Source of the DNA: Candidatus Melainabacteria bacterium
GTDB lineage: Bacteria > Cyanobacteriota > Vampirovibrionia > Obscuribacterales > Obscuribacteraceae
Assembly (NCBI GenBank): GCA_013288645.1
Contig: JABDBL010000007.1
Location: 1-64,000, forward strand
Length of the DNA: 64,000 nt
Direction: 5' to 3'
Each line of letters starts with the position of its first letter. Position 1 is the first letter of the stretch. Positions 17,896-27,947 of this stretch are shown piece by piece. The position numbers and the translations under genes are program-made. The notes below the pieces were generated by a model. The model did not search any database, had not been told where the DNA came from, and saw nothing but the letters and a program-made list of their open reading frames with translations.

Positions 17896-18357
17896 GTGTA
17901 CAAGAACAAGATTTCTCTAGCTAGTCTAAGTCTCCTGGTGTTCAATGCATTCGCAATCAAAATCGCATTTGCTGATTCTGATATCATTAAAGCCGTCGGC
18001 AAAGTGTCTTTGAGTGCAAGCAGTATGGCTGTCGGCACTGTAGTTGGAACTCCGATTGCGATAATACGCAAAACTGATAGTCAGTATGTAGGTTGCGTAA
18101 AAGAATTTAAGAAGGATAGCAATACTTATAAATTTTGGGGCGCAGCTTGCTCAGCTCCTGTTGCAGTTATTTCAGGATTAATAAAAGGACCTGTTTATGG
18201 TGCCAAAAACGCAATCAGCTATTCGATTGATAAGCCATTTAGTAAGGATGCATTTAGTTTAGGCAATTTAGAAGACAATACCCCGACAAATGCGAAAACA
18301 AATATACAGCCAAATATGGATAAACCGGAATCCCAACCATGGGGAACATCAAGATGA
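17896..18357 (+). CDS. Small exported protein, paralogue A
   Basis: A 153-residue protein with a GTG start after AGGAA and a signal peptide (LASLSLLVFNAFAIKIAFAD). It shares blocks with the protein encoded at 19614-20099: VVGTPIAIIRKT versus VVGTPVCVVRRT, a middle hydrophobic stretch CSAPVAVISGLIKGPVYGA, and PFSKDAFSLGNL versus AFSKDQLSQGKL. The two therefore form a paralogous family of unknown function. They flank a beta-propeller protein on the same strand. The hydrophobic middle may associate with a membrane. Confidence 0.7.
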   Translation: MYKNKISLASLSLLVFNAFAIKIAFADSDIIKAVGKVSLSASSMAVGTVVGTPIAIIRKTDSQYVGCVKEFKKDSNTYKFWGAACSAPVAVISGLIKGPVYGAKNAISYSIDKPFSKDAFSLGNLEDNTPTNAKTNIQPNMDKPESQPWGTSR

Positions 18358-18382
18358 ATAGCAATGCTATGAGGATGTAGTA

Positions 18383-19594
18383 ATGAGGCAAATTATTTTA
18401 ATTGCGGCAATGGTGGCCACTTTCTTCAATGGACAAGCGACTCAGGCGGCCGAAATGTCGAACATTACCCAGGCTACGCACCCACGTATTGCTGCAGACA
18501 GTGCAAACAATATGCATGTAGTTTTTGAGGGATATGCAAAGGGCTCAGATATTAGAGAAATTCTTTATTCTAAAAGCACTGATAATGTCAGTACTTGGAC
18601 AGCACCTCTTAATATTTCCAAAACTACTGGCGTATCGACAGTTCCGGCAATTGCTGTCGAGAATAGCGGAGCCATTGATGTCGTATGGCGTGACACAACT
18701 TCTGGGGAACTGCATCCAGATATATATTTTACTAGATCTGCTGATGGTGGACGAACATGGACTAAAGCGTTAGACATTTCGCATACTACCGGTATATGTA
18801 GGGAACCAGCTATTGCTACTGGCTTAGATAATTCAATTCATGTGGTTTGGGTTGATACCAGTCCACGCGATGGACGGCCGGATATTTTTTACTCTTATTC
18901 TATAGATGGTAAAACCTGGTCACCATGTGAAAGTATTAGTCCCACACCAGGAGTTTCAAGTGAGCCAACAATTGTTGCTTGTCATGATGGTGTTGTTCAC
19001 TGTGCCTGGCTGGATACTACCTCCGGCGAAGAACGCCCAGACATTTTTTATACACGCAAAGTAAGCAACGTTTGGACCACACCTATTGATGTGAGCAATA
19101 GTCCAAGAATATCTGATCATCCCTGGCTGGCTTGTGGTGCCAAGGAAAAGATATTTTTATGCTGGTCTGACAATTCCCAAAAATTAAATGCTGCTGATAT
19201 TTGGTGTGCCATTGGTAAGAACGGCCGCTTTGCAAAACCAATCAATATTTCTGATACGCCTGGGGTATCCAGTCAGCCAATCGTGATAGCAAATAAGACT
19301 GGTCGTGTGGCCGTTGTTTGGTCTGATACAAGCCTGAAAAGATCAAAACCGGATATCTTTGCTAGAGTGTCAACAGACAATGGAGATGATTTTTCAAACG
19401 TTCTTTATGTGACGAATACAGTCGATATTTCAAAAAATCCTACAGCCTTGTTGGTTGGTACGAAAATGATCGTGGCTTGGGAAGAAGTTACAGGATTCAT
19501 TAGTATGCTCAAAGCAACAAGTGTTGAGCTAAATAATATTGCTACTGGCCCAGTCGATCAAGTTAGTCCTACTATCCACAGAGTTAATAGATAA
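18383..19594 (+). CDS. Exported seven-repeat BNR/sialidase-like propeller
   Basis: A 403-residue protein with signal peptide (cleavage near QATQAAEMS). It consists of seven repeats of about 50 residues, each with a P-x-I start, a VVW-D strand and an Asp-box or its remnant: STDNVSTW, SADGGRTW, SIDGKTW, STDNGDDF. Repeat 2 reads VVWRDTTSGELHPDIYFTRS, and repeats 3, 4 and 6 are close copies. This predicts a seven-bladed beta-propeller of the sialidase/BNR superfamily. I see no arginine triad or other sialidase catalytic set, so binding rather than hydrolysis is equally likely. It sits between two small exported paralogues. Confidence 0.85.
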   Translation: MRQIILIAAMVATFFNGQATQAAEMSNITQATHPRIAADSANNMHVVFEGYAKGSDIREILYSKSTDNVSTWTAPLNISKTTGVSTVPAIAVENSGAIDVVWRDTTSGELHPDIYFTRSADGGRTWTKALDISHTTGICREPAIATGLDNSIHVVWVDTSPRDGRPDIFYSYSIDGKTWSPCESISPTPGVSSEPTIVACHDGVVHCAWLDTTSGEERPDIFYTRKVSNVWTTPIDVSNSPRISDHPWLACGAKEKIFLCWSDNSQKLNAADIWCAIGKNGRFAKPINISDTPGVSSQPIVIANKTGRVAVVWSDTSLKRSKPDIFARVSTDNGDDFSNVLYVTNTVDISKNPTALLVGTKMIVAWEEVTGFISMLKATSVELNNIATGPVDQVSPTIHRVNR

Positions 19595-19613
19595 CGGAAG
19601 AAAATTAGATTTT

Positions 19614-20099
19614 ATGACAAAGAATAGACTCATATGCTCGCTATTAACTTGTATTACAGCCTGTATTTATCCATGTTGGGCTGATGAAACTGTGCCGTTG
19701 ATTGGCAAGCCTGAATCCGCCGATAACGCGAGTATAAATCAGCCCCAACTAAGCGCTACAGATACAACACCAGCAAATAATCCACCTACAGATAAAACTA
19801 GCTACGCAACAAAGGCGTCATTGCCCAAGAAAGTATTTAGCGTTGCAACAGCATTGGTAGTCGGTACCCCTGTTTGTGTTGTGCGCAGAACCAAATATGA
19901 GGAATGGTATGGAGTCAATGGACTGATTGGCAATTCCGAAAACAAATGCAAAAAGGTGTTGGCCAGAATATTTTGGTTTCCGTGTGCTGTAATTTGTGGT
20001 ACGGGTGAGGCACCATTCGATGCCTTAGCTAACGGCTTAATGTATCCGGCATTTAGCAAAGATCAATTAAGTCAAGGTAAGCTCATACAAAATAACTAA
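19614..20099 (+). CDS. Small exported protein, paralogue B
   Basis: A 161-residue protein from ATG 19614, chosen because a signal peptide begins there (LICSLLTCITACIYPCWAD). An in-frame upstream start at 19539 lies inside the previous gene. A Thr/Pro/Asn-rich linker is followed by the conserved core VVGTPVCVVRRT, WFPCAVICGTGEAPFDALANG and AFSKDQLSQGKL, shared with the protein encoded at 17896-18357. Function unknown. Confidence 0.68.
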   Translation: MTKNRLICSLLTCITACIYPCWADETVPLIGKPESADNASINQPQLSATDTTPANNPPTDKTSYATKASLPKKVFSVATALVVGTPVCVVRRTKYEEWYGVNGLIGNSENKCKKVLARIFWFPCAVICGTGEAPFDALANGLMYPAFSKDQLSQGKLIQNN

Positions 20100-20118
20100 T
20101 GGTGCTAGGCAGGTTATT

Positions 20119-20151
20119 TAAGGGTTTGATTCGAGCCTTATATTCTTTTTT
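20119..20151. terminator. Weak hairpin with T-run between convergent genes
   Basis: TAAGG (20119-20123) and CCTTA (20136-20140) can pair around a 12-nt loop and are followed on the plus strand by TATTCTTTTTT. The stem is short. It lies between convergent genes and overlaps the stop of the minus-strand one. Confidence 0.3.
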
Positions 20152-21145
20152 CTCCGCGAACTACCATGGATAGTTCAAGCAAAAAACGCTTCATTTTTAA
20201 AATCTCGGCGCCCAGTTGCTGCAGCATGATTTGTCGTAAATTTAAATTAGCTATAGACAAACCTTTTGGTCGGGCGACGCTGGCGGTAATAATGTCCAAG
20301 TCTTTAGTATGACGATCAGTAAAATTAGGAATATTTTTGTCTGCTATCCAGCGGTCAATAATCAAATCCCGCCTAGTTTTACTGCTTTCTCCAGCAGGTG
20401 CCAAATTTAAAAATTGCCAAACGCATTTTGGGTACTCAACCTCTGAAGTAGTTGGATAGTCAAATAATTTAGCCAGCATATTGGGATCTGATTCTGATTT
20501 GGTTTTTTTGCCATTTAACTGATATAAAGCATACATTGAAGCAATAGAAGGGACGATACCGGCTAAGATACCATTGGTACCAGAAGGTATAGAAAGTCTT
20601 GGATAACGATAGGTGGGGATGTCGAGCCCTTCGGCCACTGCCCATAAAATACCATTTGTAATAAAGCTAAGAGCATTGGTTTTTAATACGGCGTGATCAC
20701 GGTTACTTTGGTAATTGCTTAACACATCACTATAAACTTGCTGTTCGGCAGAAATTTCGGCCAGAGTGAAGTCGATCGCTAAATTTGTCTCCTGAATTAT
20801 TTGCATAGCATCAATAACGTTCGAGGTGAGAAGATGACTATCCCGTAAATCTTCAAAAGTAAGTAAGTCTTTATTGCCTTTTAGTCGATCGCGCTGCACT
20901 TGAATATTCTGAAGCACAGGAGTGAGGTTAACAATCTCAGCTAATTGCCGGCTATTAGGGGAGATATCTTGCACATCCAGGTTAATGCCGGTGCGCAAAA
21001 TTTGTGCGGGAAGTTCTTGGCTGTTTGGGACTGGCGGACTGCTTGTTGTTTGCGTATGATTAGAAGCGGCAGAGCAGGGCAAATAAAAACCTAAATTATT
21101 CGAGGCGATAATAAATGCTGCTAAAAATAGGCGGAAAGTGCTCAT
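20138..21145 (-). CDS. Exported hypothetical protein
   Basis: A 335-residue protein with a signal peptide (FRLFLAAFIIASNNLGFYLPCSA). After a Pro/Ser-rich stretch come long helical segments (about residues 60-150, Gln/Asn/Leu-rich, coiled-coil-like). Two hydrophobic stretches follow, near residues 160-215 (SFITNGILWAVAEGLDI; GILAGIVPSIASMYALYQL), then a charged helical C-terminus. No family recognised. Possibly an inner-membrane protein with a periplasmic coiled coil. It is a single-gene unit between convergent and divergent neighbours. Confidence 0.65.
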   Translation of the reverse strand: MSTFRLFLAAFIIASNNLGFYLPCSAASNHTQTTSSPPVPNSQELPAQILRTGINLDVQDISPNSRQLAEIVNLTPVLQNIQVQRDRLKGNKDLLTFEDLRDSHLLTSNVIDAMQIIQETNLAIDFTLAEISAEQQVYSDVLSNYQSNRDHAVLKTNALSFITNGILWAVAEGLDIPTYRYPRLSIPSGTNGILAGIVPSIASMYALYQLNGKKTKSESDPNMLAKLFDYPTTSEVEYPKCVWQFLNLAPAGESSKTRRDLIIDRWIADKNIPNFTDRHTKDLDIITASVARPKGLSIANLNLRQIMLQQLGAEILKMKRFLLELSMVVRGEKRI

Positions 21146-21271
21146 ATAAGGTTAAACAACTTCTCTGACAACTCGGAAGTAAAGTAATACAACCTTTGCC
21201 AAATTTATTCTTGATAGTTTTTTAAAGCAGTACACTATTTTAATATTTAGAAAAGCAGCCAGGAGCTATTT

Positions 21272-23182
21272 TTGAGAACAACTAGACAAAAAATATCAAT
21301 TTGGTTACTAGAAGGCATGCGCAAGCACTTTTCTGTCCATCGCAGCGAACAAGACAGCTGGTGGCGGGTTATGTGTTTAACTGGGGTTGATTACTTTTCT
21401 TCATTAAGTTATGCTCCCGGTATTGCCTTTTTAGCAGCGGGAATATTATCTCCACTGGCTACAGTGGTATTGGTTTTGCTTACCTTGTTTGGCGCTGTTC
21501 CTGTTTATTATAGGGTGGCTAGTAGAAGCCCACACGGGCAAGGAAGCATAGCCATGCTTGAAAGCCTTTTACCTGGTTGGCTGGGGAAGCTGTTTGTTTT
21601 ATGCTTGCTCGGATTTGCTGCCACAGACTTTATCATAACAATAACTTTGTCCGCTGCAGACGCCGCCACGCACTTGGTACAGAATCCTTTAATTCAACAA
21701 ATGTTCTTACCTTTGTTGCATCATCGCATGGCTCTCACTCTGTGTCTGCTCGCTACTTTGGGCGGGATTTTTCTTAAAGGATTTAGAGAAGCTATTGGTC
21801 TAGCTGTTATTTTAGTCTGGTTTTATTTGGCATTAACTGCGGTCATTTTGGTTAATGGCTTATTATTTCACTTATCAAGCAATGCATTCCTGGTCACAGA
21901 TTGGTGGCATCAATTATTGGCTGCGCATCATGACTCAGTCTGGAGAACAATTGGTCTTTCTTGCTTGCTTTTCCCGAAACTAGCTTTGGGTTTGTCTGGT
22001 TTTGAGACTGGGGTTGCAGTAATGCCTTTGGTTAAGGGTGATCCCCATGACACCGAAAACGAGCCTGCAGGGCGTATTAGAAACACGAAGAAACTTTTGA
22101 TCACGGCCGCTATTATCATGAGTCTTTTCTTGTTGGTTAGTTCTATATGTACTACTATTCTCATTCCAGCGAAAGAATTTTTACCAGGTGGTGAAGCAGA
22201 TGGTAGAGCGATTGCCTATTTAGCCCATCAATATTTAGGAACTTATTTTGGTACGGTTTACGATGTCAGTACCGCCTTGATTCTTTGGTTTGCAGGGGCT
22301 TCTGCTATGGCTGGCTTATTGAGTCTAGTTCCGCGCTATTTGCCCCGTTTTGGTATGGCTCCTGATTGGGCTAAAGCTCGCCGTCCCTTGGTAATTTTTT
22401 ACACTTTAGTTTCATTTGCGGTCACCTGGATTTTTAATGCAGATGTAATTGCCCAAGGATCGGCTTATGCCACAGGTGTTTTGGTAGTCATGACTTCAGC
22501 TGCTATTGCTTCTTTTCTTACTACCTTAAAAGAGAGCCGTACGAGCCGCATGTTCTATTTTTTTCTTACGCTTGTTTTTTGTTATACAACTGCTGTCAAC
22601 ATGGTAGAACGTCCTGACGGAATCAAAATAGCTTCTTTCTTTATCTTAGTAATAATGATCACCTCTTTCACTTCCCGGATTATGCGTTCAACTGAGTTGA
22701 GGATAAACAAAGTAAGTTTAGATGCCCAAGCCAACTCGTTTATAGAAGCCGCTTCTTCTGGAGTATTGCGCTTGGTTGCTCATCGTCCAGGGAGTGTTAA
22801 CTATGCGCAAAAAGCACAAGAGTCAGTAGTTTTGCACAATATTTCTGAGGATGAAATAATTTTTGTTGAAGTAAAAATCAGTGATGCTTCTGACTTTGGT
22901 GATGAAGAGCTTGATGTTAGCGGTGAGCGAATTGGTAGTTATAGAGTTTTAAAGTGCTCAAGCACAGCCGTACCAAATGCTTTGGCTGCTTTGATGCTTT
23001 ACTTGCGCGACAAAACTCACCACATTCCCCATCTATATTTAGGCTGGACTGAAGGTAATCCGCTTGTCTATATCCTTAAATATTTAATTTGGGGAGAAGG
23101 TGAGACCGCACCTGTTACTAGAGAAATTTTACGTAAGGCAGAGCCAAATCCAAACAAGAGACCCAAAGTGCACGTAGGCTGA
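21272..23182 (+). CDS. APC-superfamily permease
   Basis: A 636-residue transporter starting at TTG, with AGGAG 6 nt upstream. About 12 hydrophobic helices occupy residues 30-470, beginning [20 protein letters not shown], the glycine/serine-rich first helix of APC transporters. A soluble C-terminal domain of about 160 residues follows ([17 protein letters not shown]...). Family members annotated as amino-acid transporters include K+ carriers of the KimA type. The gene is convergent with kdpD only 13 bp away and a related permease lies on the other side of the kdp genes, so K+ transport is plausible; amino-acid uptake is the alternative. Confidence 0.78.
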   Translation: MRTTRQKISIWLLEGMRKHFSVHRSEQDSWWRVMCLTGVDYFSSLSYAPGIAFLAAGILSPLATVVLVLLTLFGAVPVYYRVASRSPHGQGSIAMLESLLPGWLGKLFVLCLLGFAATDFIITITLSAADAATHLVQNPLIQQMFLPLLHHRMALTLCLLATLGGIFLKGFREAIGLAVILVWFYLALTAVILVNGLLFHLSSNAFLVTDWWHQLLAAHHDSVWRTIGLSCLLFPKLALGLSGFETGVAVMPLVKGDPHDTENEPAGRIRNTKKLLITAAIIMSLFLLVSSICTTILIPAKEFLPGGEADGRAIAYLAHQYLGTYFGTVYDVSTALILWFAGASAMAGLLSLVPRYLPRFGMAPDWAKARRPLVIFYTLVSFAVTWIFNADVIAQGSAYATGVLVVMTSAAIASFLTTLKESRTSRMFYFFLTLVFCYTTAVNMVERPDGIKIASFFILVIMITSFTSRIMRSTELRINKVSLDAQANSFIEAASSGVLRLVAHRPGSVNYAQKAQESVVLHNISEDEIIFVEVKISDASDFGDEELDVSGERIGSYRVLKCSSTAVPNALAALMLYLRDKTHHIPHLYLGWTEGNPLVYILKYLIWGEGETAPVTREILRKAEPNPNKRPKVHVG

Positions 23183-23195
23183 CATTCATTTTTCA

Positions 23196-25157
23196 CTAAA
23201 CAAGCTCGTTGTGCTGGGGTGATTGTGCTCGCTCACAAGCCAAGGCGATTTGATTAGCAAATGACTCTAATAAACGAAGCCGTTCAGGTGATAAAAACTC
23301 ATCTTCATTTTCGGGTTTGACTGCTAATACGCCTATATTTTTTTGTGCACCGATAAGCGGTATGTACAGTTCTTTAGCACCAGGGATGGTATCGGTTCCG
23401 AGTCCAGCTGATCGTTTGTTCTGTTGCACCCAGGCAGCTACGCCAATTCTTGGATTAGTTAAACTGTGTTTGCCATCTCCTTTGGAGAGCAAAGATAGTT
23501 GTCCATCAGGTGTGGTTATTAACAATGCAACTTGGCTGTTAAAGACATTTCCGATATGTCTCAGTCCGATAGATACTAGGCTGTCCATATCAAGCGTTGA
23601 GGCGAGTTCTTTGCTCATTGAATATAAAGCAGCAGTGCGGGTTTCTCTAATCTTAGCGGCTTCAGCCTGTTTTTTAGTTGTGAAGGTTAGATTGCTTATA
23701 ACAATAGCAACGACAAGCATGACAAAAAAGGTAACCACGTTCTGAGTGTCTCTAACGCTAAATGAAAAATAGGGAGGCACACAGAAAAAATCAAATGCCG
23801 CTACACTTAATATAGAAGCAAGAATAGAGGGTCCACGCCCATATCTGGTAGCTACTATTACTATCGCCAGCAAATAGGACATGACCACATTAGACAATTC
23901 AAAATAAGGTAGCATCAATTCAGCTATGCAGGTGAAGAACGCCACAGTTAATACAGTTTTTATGTAAACTGATTGCTGGTTGCCGTTATGCGCTGCTGAG
24001 CTTGGTGGCAAAAGTTCGGCTTCATCGCCCGTAATTACATAAACATCAATTGCCCCACTTTGACGGATAATGTCATCTACGACAGATCCAAATATAAATT
24101 CTTTCCATCTTGGGCGAGCCGGTTTGCCAATAATAATTTTGGTCACATTGTGTTGTAGTGCACATTTCATAATCTCTTGAGCAACATTTTGTCCTGAAGA
24201 TTCTAAGATATCAGCACCTAATTGCTGGGCGAGTCTTAAAGTTTGCATTACCCTATTTCTATTTTTTGAATGGATTTGCACTTCTTTTGGACCTTCGACG
24301 TACAAGACCATCCATTTGCCATGTAACGCTTCGGACATGCGCTTGGCGGCACGGACTAATCGGATGGATAATGGACTACTGCTGACACAGACTAAAAGAC
24401 GGTCAGTTGCAGTCCATGGACTTTTGATTGCATGAACTTCTTTATAGGTTTCCATTTCGGCCACTACGCGGTCGGCTGTATAGCGAAGCGCCAATTCACG
24501 TAGAGCGATTAAATTGCCTTTGCGGAAAAAATTGTCCATAGCAGCTTGAGCTTGTTGTTCTACATAAACTTTTCCCTCTCTCAGTCTTTCAAGGAGTTCA
24601 TCAGGAGGCAAATCCACTAGTTCTATCTCGTCAGCTTTTTCTAGGAGCGAGTCGGGCACTCGTTCATTTACGGATATATTGGTTATTTGAGCTACCACAT
24701 CGTGCAAACTTTCTACGTGCTGAACATTTATGGTTGTATAGATATCTATTCCTGCTTCGAGAAGTTCTTGAACATCTTGCCAGCGTTTTACATGACGTGA
24801 ATCTGGTGCATTAGTATGGGCTAGTTCATCGACAAGAATAATGGCCGGTTTGCGAGCTAATGCAGCATCTAAATCAAATTCTCTTAAATGCGTTCCTTTA
24901 TATTCAACAAGTTTAGAAGGAAGAATTTCCAATCCAGTTAAAAGGGCTTCCGTTTCTTGTCGGCCATGTGTCTCAATATAGCCGGCAACTACATCTATAT
25001 GTTGTCCTTTCAGTTTCTGTGCTGCTTGAAGCATGGCGTATGTTTTTCCAACACCAGCCGTGGCTCCAAAAAAAATCTTTAACCGTCCATGCTTATCTTT
25101 TAATTCCTCTGCTTTTAATCGAGAAAGCAGGACGTCTGGATTAGTTCTTTCGTTCAT
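23196..25157 (-). CDS. kdpD: KdpD-like sensor lacking kinase domain
   Basis: A 653-residue protein matching the N-terminal three quarters of KdpD, the K+ sensor. In order: the KdpD domain with Walker A GATAGVGKTYAML (about residues 30-43) and ILVDELAHTNAPDSRH; a universal-stress-like domain (about 245-375); four membrane helices (about 395-490, DUF4118); and a GAF domain. It ends at FANQIALACERAQ, where E. coli KdpD (894 residues) goes on to its histidine-kinase domains. No HisKA or HATPase is present, and the next gene ends 13 bp away, so nothing has been cut off unseen in the same frame. The start overlaps kdpC by 17 nt with GAGGAG 7 nt upstream. It may regulate KdpFABC directly or via another kinase. 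Confidence 0.9.
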   Translation of the reverse strand: MNERTNPDVLLSRLKAEELKDKHGRLKIFFGATAGVGKTYAMLQAAQKLKGQHIDVVAGYIETHGRQETEALLTGLEILPSKLVEYKGTHLREFDLDAALARKPAIILVDELAHTNAPDSRHVKRWQDVQELLEAGIDIYTTINVQHVESLHDVVAQITNISVNERVPDSLLEKADEIELVDLPPDELLERLREGKVYVEQQAQAAMDNFFRKGNLIALRELALRYTADRVVAEMETYKEVHAIKSPWTATDRLLVCVSSSPLSIRLVRAAKRMSEALHGKWMVLYVEGPKEVQIHSKNRNRVMQTLRLAQQLGADILESSGQNVAQEIMKCALQHNVTKIIIGKPARPRWKEFIFGSVVDDIIRQSGAIDVYVITGDEAELLPPSSAAHNGNQQSVYIKTVLTVAFFTCIAELMLPYFELSNVVMSYLLAIVIVATRYGRGPSILASILSVAAFDFFCVPPYFSFSVRDTQNVVTFFVMLVVAIVISNLTFTTKKQAEAAKIRETRTAALYSMSKELASTLDMDSLVSIGLRHIGNVFNSQVALLITTPDGQLSLLSKGDGKHSLTNPRIGVAAWVQQNKRSAGLGTDTIPGAKELYIPLIGAQKNIGVLAVKPENEDEFLSPERLRLLESFANQIALACERAQSPQHNELV

Positions 25158-25779
25158 TGGACAGCTCCTCGAGCGCCAGATTTAATTTTAATACATTTAC
25201 TCTTGGCTCGCCGAAAATGCCAAATTGGCGGTCTTCTGTGTGAGTTCGAATAAGGGTCGTTATTGTTTTTAAGGGTAAGTTTCGCACTTTACCGATGCGT
25301 CGTGCTTGAAAGAGAGCGTTTGTTTCACTAATGTGCGGATCTAATCCGGAGCCGGAATAAGTTACTGCGTCAACGGGAGGTTTTTCGCTTTTAGAGAGTA
25401 AATTTTCATTTGCATATATTTGCGCTAATTGCTTTATTCCAACAAAAGATTCGTCGATATCCTTTGTTGTTGGGTCGTCCAGTTTCCCATTAATCAATTT
25501 TGAGGAAGTTGGTCCCAAATTAGTGCCAGCAGAAAATTCTCCGACGTAACCCGAGCCGGCTGCTGAGGGACGGGGTTGAAAGTATTTTGATTTGGTGAAC
25601 TTTTGACCAATCAATTCTGAGCCTATGACCTGACCTTCTTTATTCCTGATTAGTGATCCGTTAGCTTGCTTAGGAAAAACGAATTGAGTAATTACAGTTA
25701 TGACGACGGGAAAAATAAGGCCGATTAAAACTGCCAGAACGATAGTTGCTCTTATAGCTGGTAGTATTTGTTTTAACAT
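25141..25779 (-). CDS. kdpC: K+-transporting ATPase subunit KdpC
   Basis: A 212-residue KdpC, the single-span subunit of the KdpFABC K+ pump. It has an N-terminal helix (IRATIVLAVLIGLIFPVVITVI) followed by the family block GSELIGQKFTKSKYFQPRPSA and the conserved GSGLDPHIS. I chose ATG 25779 because GAGGG lies 8 nt before it and the helix begins normally; a TTG at 25797 is in frame but less likely. It sits 22 nt after kdpB and overlaps kdpD. Confidence 0.95.
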   Translation of the reverse strand: MLKQILPAIRATIVLAVLIGLIFPVVITVITQFVFPKQANGSLIRNKEGQVIGSELIGQKFTKSKYFQPRPSAAGSGYVGEFSAGTNLGPTSSKLINGKLDDPTTKDIDESFVGIKQLAQIYANENLLSKSEKPPVDAVTYSGSGLDPHISETNALFQARRIGKVRNLPLKTITTLIRTHTEDRQFGIFGEPRVNVLKLNLALEELSNERKN

Positions 25780-25801
25780 CTTCCGGACCCTCAGCAAATT
25801 G

Positions 25802-27925
25802 TTAGCTAAACGGAGCTAGACCAAACATAACTATTATCTTGTCGATTAATTGAATACCAAAGAAAGGGATAATCAGTCCACCTATGCCATAGATAAATAA
25901 ATTTCGCTGCAACAAAGATTGAGCATTCATAGGACTGTAAGAAATGCCACGCAGTGCTAAGGGGATTAAGGCAATAATAATAAGGGCATTGAAAATGACG
26001 GCAGCTAATATCGCTGAATTAGGTGAGTGTAGTCCCATAATATTTAGGGACCAGAGTGGTCCATGATTAGTATTATGTGTGAGATACAAACCGCCGAACA
26101 TAGCAGGCAGTATGGTGAAATATTTGGCTACGTCATTGGCGATCGAAAAGGTAGTCAATGATCCACGAGTCATCAATAATTGCTTACCGATTTGTACTAC
26201 TTCAATTAATTTAGTTGGATTAGAATCAAGGTCGATCATGTTGCCCGCTTCTTTGGCTGTTTGGGTTCCGGTATTCATTGCTAAGCCAACGTCGGCAGCT
26301 GCTAGAGCAGGAGCATCATTAGTTCCATCACCTGTCATGGCAACAAGGCGCCCTCCTTCTTGCTCTTTACGAATTAATTGCATCTTCTTCTCTGGGGTGG
26401 CTTCAGCTAGATAATCATCAAGACCAGCTTCACTAGCTATCGCAGCTGCTGTAAGTGGATTATCTCCTGTAATCATTACAGTGCGAATCCCCATCTCACG
26501 GAGATGAGCAAAGCGCTCTTTTAGTCCTCCTTTTACTACATCTTTAAGGTAAATAACGCCTAGTAGCCCTCGCACATTGTCAGCTACTACGAGCGGGGTG
26601 CCACCAGCCTGAGCTATTTGTTCTACTTCTTTTTCTATTTCGATAGGAACATTTTTAGCTTGTTCACGCACGAAATTATAAATAACGTCGGCGGATCCCT
26701 TACGTATTTGCTTTTTATTTAAATCAACGCCACTCATTTTTGTATGAGCACTAAATGAAATGAATTTTGCTTTGACTGAAGATAGCTCGCGTTCACGCAG
26801 ACCAAATTGTTTTGCTAGAGAAACAATGGATCGTCCTTCTGGTGTCTCATCGGCCAGTGATGAGAGCTGGGCGGCATCAGCTAGGATTTTTTCAGAAATT
26901 CCTGCAGCGGGAATAAACTGTACTGCTTGTCTGTTGCCTAAAGTTATGGTGCCGGTTTTATCTAATAGAAGTGTATCGACGTCGCCTGCTGCCTCGATTG
27001 CTTTACCACTCATTGCTAAGACATTATGCTGTAATACACGGTCCATACCAGCTATACCAATTGCTGAGAGCAATCCTCCGATAGTAGTTGGAATAAGGCA
27101 AACAAGTAAGGCAATTAAAGAAAACATATCTGAAGGTTGTCCAGAACCGCCAGCTCGAACAGCAAAAATTGAAAATGGTAGAAGCGCTACTACGACGAGG
27201 AGAAAAATGATAGTTAGTCCAGCAAGCAAAATGTTCAAAGCGATTTCATTAGGTGTTTTTTGTCGTTGTGCTCCCTCTACTAGAGCGATCATATGATCAA
27301 TGAAAGTCTCCCCTGGCTGTACTGTCATTTTAATGCGCAACCAATCGGAAAGGACAGTGGTGCCACCGGTGACAGCGCTGCGATCACCACCGCTTTCTCT
27401 AATTACAGGAGCCGATTCACCTGTGATAGCACTTTCGTTAACGGTTGCTACTCCTTCAATTATTTCTCCATCGCAAGGTATTAATTCACCTGCTTTAACG
27501 AAAACAATGTCACCCTTTTGCAGTGTTGTAGCTGAGACGGTTTCATATTTGTCTTTGCATATCTCTCGTTGAGCTGTGGTTTCTTGCCGACTCTTTCTTA
27601 ATGTCTCTGCTTGTGCTTTTCCCCTCCCTTCGGCAATTGCTTCAGCGAAATTGGCAAATAGTACAGTAAACCATAGCCACAAAGTGATTTGCCCTTCAAA
27701 AAGGAGAACGTTTGCAGGGGTACCAATAGTTAAATCGCGAAAAAATAAAACTGTCGTGATCAAGCTGCCTGCTTCCACAACCATCATGACAGGGTTCTTT
27801 GCCATCAAAGTAGGATTCAGCTTCACGATTGAATCTTTCAAAGCACGCATGATAATGGACTTCTGGAAAAGCGATATCTTTTTTCTTTGTGTTTTGGGCA
27901 CTAGGCTCAAATCGTCATTGATCAT
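25802..27925 (-). CDS. kdpB: K+-transporting ATPase ATP-binding subunit KdpB
   Basis: A 707-residue P-type ATPase, the catalytic subunit of KdpFABC. The phosphorylated aspartate lies in [10 protein letters not shown] near residue 322, the actuator loop reads [11 protein letters not shown], and the hinge is [19 protein letters not shown]. Length is close to the usual 680. It powers high-affinity K+ uptake together with the channel-like KdpA. It follows kdpA with a 22-nt gap and has only a weak ribosome site, suggesting coupling to kdpA translation. Confidence 0.97.
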   Translation of the reverse strand: MINDDLSLVPKTQRKKISLFQKSIIMRALKDSIVKLNPTLMAKNPVMMVVEAGSLITTVLFFRDLTIGTPANVLLFEGQITLWLWFTVLFANFAEAIAEGRGKAQAETLRKSRQETTAQREICKDKYETVSATTLQKGDIVFVKAGELIPCDGEIIEGVATVNESAITGESAPVIRESGGDRSAVTGGTTVLSDWLRIKMTVQPGETFIDHMIALVEGAQRQKTPNEIALNILLAGLTIIFLLVVVALLPFSIFAVRAGGSGQPSDMFSLIALLVCLIPTTIGGLLSAIGIAGMDRVLQHNVLAMSGKAIEAAGDVDTLLLDKTGTITLGNRQAVQFIPAAGISEKILADAAQLSSLADETPEGRSIVSLAKQFGLRERELSSVKAKFISFSAHTKMSGVDLNKKQIRKGSADVIYNFVREQAKNVPIEIEKEVEQIAQAGGTPLVVADNVRGLLGVIYLKDVVKGGLKERFAHLREMGIRTVMITGDNPLTAAAIASEAGLDDYLAEATPEKKMQLIRKEQEGGRLVAMTGDGTNDAPALAAADVGLAMNTGTQTAKEAGNMIDLDSNPTKLIEVVQIGKQLLMTRGSLTTFSIANDVAKYFTILPAMFGGLYLTHNTNHGPLWSLNIMGLHSPNSAILAAVIFNALIIIALIPLALRGISYSPMNAQSLLQRNLFIYGIGGLIIPFFGIQLIDKIIVMFGLAPFS

Positions 27926-27947
27926 TACTATTTCTTATTCTCATTTT

